Shown piece after piece: positions 15,982 through 17,085 of a DNA stretch of 17,085 bases (the first letter of the stretch is position 1; each line of letters begins with the position of its first letter). Location: positions 1 through 17,085 of the forward strand of contig CALEJO010000106.1 in NCBI GenBank assembly GCA_937898155.1, given 5' to 3'. The notes beneath the pieces were generated by a model. The model searched no databases, was not told the origin of the DNA, and saw only the letters and a list, made by a program, of their open reading frames with translations. This DNA is from an uncultured Clostridia bacterium. GTDB lineage: Bacteria; Bacillota; Clostridia; Oscillospirales; CAG-272. The position numbers were made by a program, and so were the translations under genes.

Positions 15982-16686
15982 TCAGATCGGGTCCATCTCC
16001 TGTGACATTCCCCAAACCGTGATATCCTGAACAACGGCACCTTGCGGCATATTGGCGGCGAAGAAAACGGCGGATGCGATATCGTCGGTGGTAAGCGATT
16101 GCGTGATTTCACCGATCCCCGCGCTTTTTTGGAAGCCGGTCGATGCCGCGGCGGGAATGACACAGGTGGCACGTGCGCCGTATGGACGCAGTTCGACGTA
16201 TAAACTCTTTGTGAAGTTCAATACGCCCGCTTTCGCGGCGGCGTAAACAGACCAATCGCGCCAACAATGGTTGGCACAAACAGAGGAAATGTTGATGATT
16301 GTGCCGCTTTTCTGCGCTTTGAAAACGTCTGCGAAGATCGAGCAGGCGTAAATGACACTATTCAGGTTGAGAGAAATGGTCCGATCGATGTCTTGCCGTT
16401 CAAATTCTTCGATCTCGGCGATTTTAACACCGCCGCCGGCATTGTTGACGAGCACGTCGATTTTGCCGTATTGACCGAGCAGATATTTTTTGAAGGTGAG
16501 CCATCCCGCATAATCGGTCACGTCTAACGTATAACCGTCCGCGAAGCCGTTTTCGCGCACGACGGCGGCCACTTTTTCGGCGTTCCGCGATACGGCGATC
16601 ACGGTGTCGCCCGCGGCGGCAAATTTCTTCGCGGTCGCAAGTCCGTATCCGCCGGTTGCGCCGGTAATCACAACGATTCGATTCAT
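15982..16686 (-). CDS. Short-chain dehydrogenase/reductase (SDR family)
   Basis: 234 residues, the usual length for a classical SDR. The cofactor motif TGATGGYG (8-15) and Ser33-Arg34 after the second strand suggest NADP(H) preference. NNAG lies at 81-84, structural Asn at 107 or 109, and the catalytic residues are Ser135 (NISS), Tyr148 and Lys152 (YAAAK). The protein is complete and should be active. AAAGGAA upstream of the ATG supports the start. The substrate is unknown; it could reduce or oxidise a sugar-derived alcohol or ketone in partnership with the FAD enzyme encoded immediately downstream. It has its own consensus promoter at 16723-16751. Confidence 0.93.
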   Translation of the reverse strand: MNRIVVITGATGGYGLATAKKFAAAGDTVIAVSRNAEKVAAVVRENGFADGYTLDVTDYAGWLTFKKYLLGQYGKIDVLVNNAGGGVKIAEIEEFERQDIDRTISLNLNSVIYACSIFADVFKAQKSGTIINISSVCANHCWRDWSVYAAAKAGVLNFTKSLYVELRPYGARATCVIPAAASTGFQKSAGIGEITQSLTTDDIASAVFFAANMPQGAVVQDITVWGMSQEMDPI

Positions 16687-16722
16687 AAGCAGATTCCTTT
16701 CACGAGTTTTTTGTGCAACTCC

Positions 16723-16751
16723 ATTATATCATTTTCGGGAAAGAAAGGCAA
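16723..16751 (-). promoter_or_regulatory. Promoter of the SDR/FAD-oxidoreductase operon
   Basis: On the minus strand: TTGCCT (16746-16751), a 17-base spacer and consensus TATAAT (16723-16728), about 36 bases before the SDR start codon. Confidence 0.82.
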
Positions 16752-16782
16752 GTGTTTGGACCATAATAAGGGAGCATTTGTG

Positions 16783-16841
16783 AAAAAATCGGACACGTCA
16801 TCTCGGTTTTCTCCGAAATGACGTGTCCGACTTGTTTTTTT
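16783..16841 (-). terminator. Terminator of the right-edge gene
   Basis: TCGGACACGTCAT (16789-16801) pairs perfectly with 16818-16830 over 13 bp, topped by an inner TCGG/CCGA helix. Six Ts follow on the minus strand, and a T-run also follows on the plus strand. It lies about 34 bases past the stop codon of the right-edge gene and insulates the SDR promoter. Confidence 0.88.
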
Positions 16842-16863
16842 ATTCCGTTCTCAAAAAGCTCGA

Positions 16864-17085
16864 TTATTTCAAGCTCTCTTCGACGGCGACAGCCACCGCG
16901 ACGGTCATACCGACCATCGGGTTGTTGCCCGCGCCGATCAGTCCCATCATCTCGACGTGTGCCGGCACGGAGGAAGAACCCGCGAACTGCGCGTCGCTGT
17001 GCATTCTGCCCATCGTGTCCGTCATGCCGTAAGAGGAAGGACCTGCCGCCATATTGTCGGGGTGAAGCGTTCTGCCGGTGCGCCG
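16864..17085 (-). CDS. C-terminal end of an unidentified protein, 5' part outside the window
   Basis: The frame is open from the right edge to TAA at 16864, giving the last 73 residues. They begin RRTGRTLHPDN and continue through MAAGPSSYGMTD to the end AVAVAVEESLK. The stretch is rich in Gly, Ala, Met and Ser, with a conserved-looking segment HVEMMGLIGAGNNPMVGM. The internal ATG at 17052 is not a convincing start because the frame continues upstream without interruption and no ribosome binding site precedes it. I do not recognise the family. A well-formed terminator follows the stop, so this is a real gene end and not a chance frame. Confidence 0.75.
   Translation of the reverse strand, partial: RRTGRTLHPDNMAAGPSSYGMTDTMGRMHSDAQFAGSSSVPAHVEMMGLIGAGNNPMVGMTVAVAVAVEESLK

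Overview
The window looks like a chromosomal segment of a low-to-mid GC Bacillota (Firmicutes) anaerobe, most likely a gut or environmental Clostridia. The sequence evidence is AGGAGG-type ribosome binding sites, sigma-A type promoters with 16-18 base spacers, many U-tailed intrinsic terminators, a lysine riboswitch, cysteine/histidine-rich exported proteins, and a PcrA helicase with an extra block after Walker A. I recall such a block in Oscillospirales-type homologues. No rRNA, tRNA, CRISPR array, insertion sequence or phage gene was seen.

Left part (1-3.7 kb, minus strand): a lipoprotein gene runs off the left edge. Then comes a 570 bp gap holding a promoter and a 19-base inverted repeat, followed by an NhaC-type antiporter. 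A complete lysine riboswitch precedes the antiporter, with a 10 bp terminator, a plausible competing antiterminator and a matching promoter. This makes the antiporter a probable lysine transporter of the type called LysW.

Middle part (3.8-10.9 kb, plus strand): a membrane-anchored surface protein carries an N-terminal Cys/His cluster, a beta-rich domain and a 39-residue-period array of C-x9-CxxC-x12-H units. After its terminator there is a start-less fragment that resembles the C-terminus of small SHOCT/YvlB-type proteins, overlapping a 99-residue small protein. Next are the DNA helicase PcrA and a second lipoprotein, which is a paralogue of the one at the left edge.

Right part (10.9-17.1 kb): a three-gene plus-strand operon encodes a sialidase-fold (Asp-box) protein, an SGNH/GDSL esterase and a short GH127/DUF1680-like zinc-cysteine glycosidase. 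None has a visible signal peptide, so all three probably act in the cytoplasm on an imported glycan or glycoside. A two-gene operon of the opposite strand (SDR dehydrogenase, then FAD-dependent oxidoreductase) faces it across a shared bidirectional terminator. The five genes may form one carbohydrate-catabolic locus, but no transporter or regulator is visible here. The last 222 bases are the C-terminal end of an unidentified minus-strand gene.

The most distinctive items are the lysine-riboswitch-controlled antiporter, the GH127-like protein that keeps the Glu-Cys/Cys-Cys metal site but seems to lack the acid/base Glu, the paired lipoproteins with a shared C-x4-C-x-H-x(4-5)-C motif, and the metal-ligand-rich surface protein. 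All family assignments were made by eye from motifs; no database search was run.
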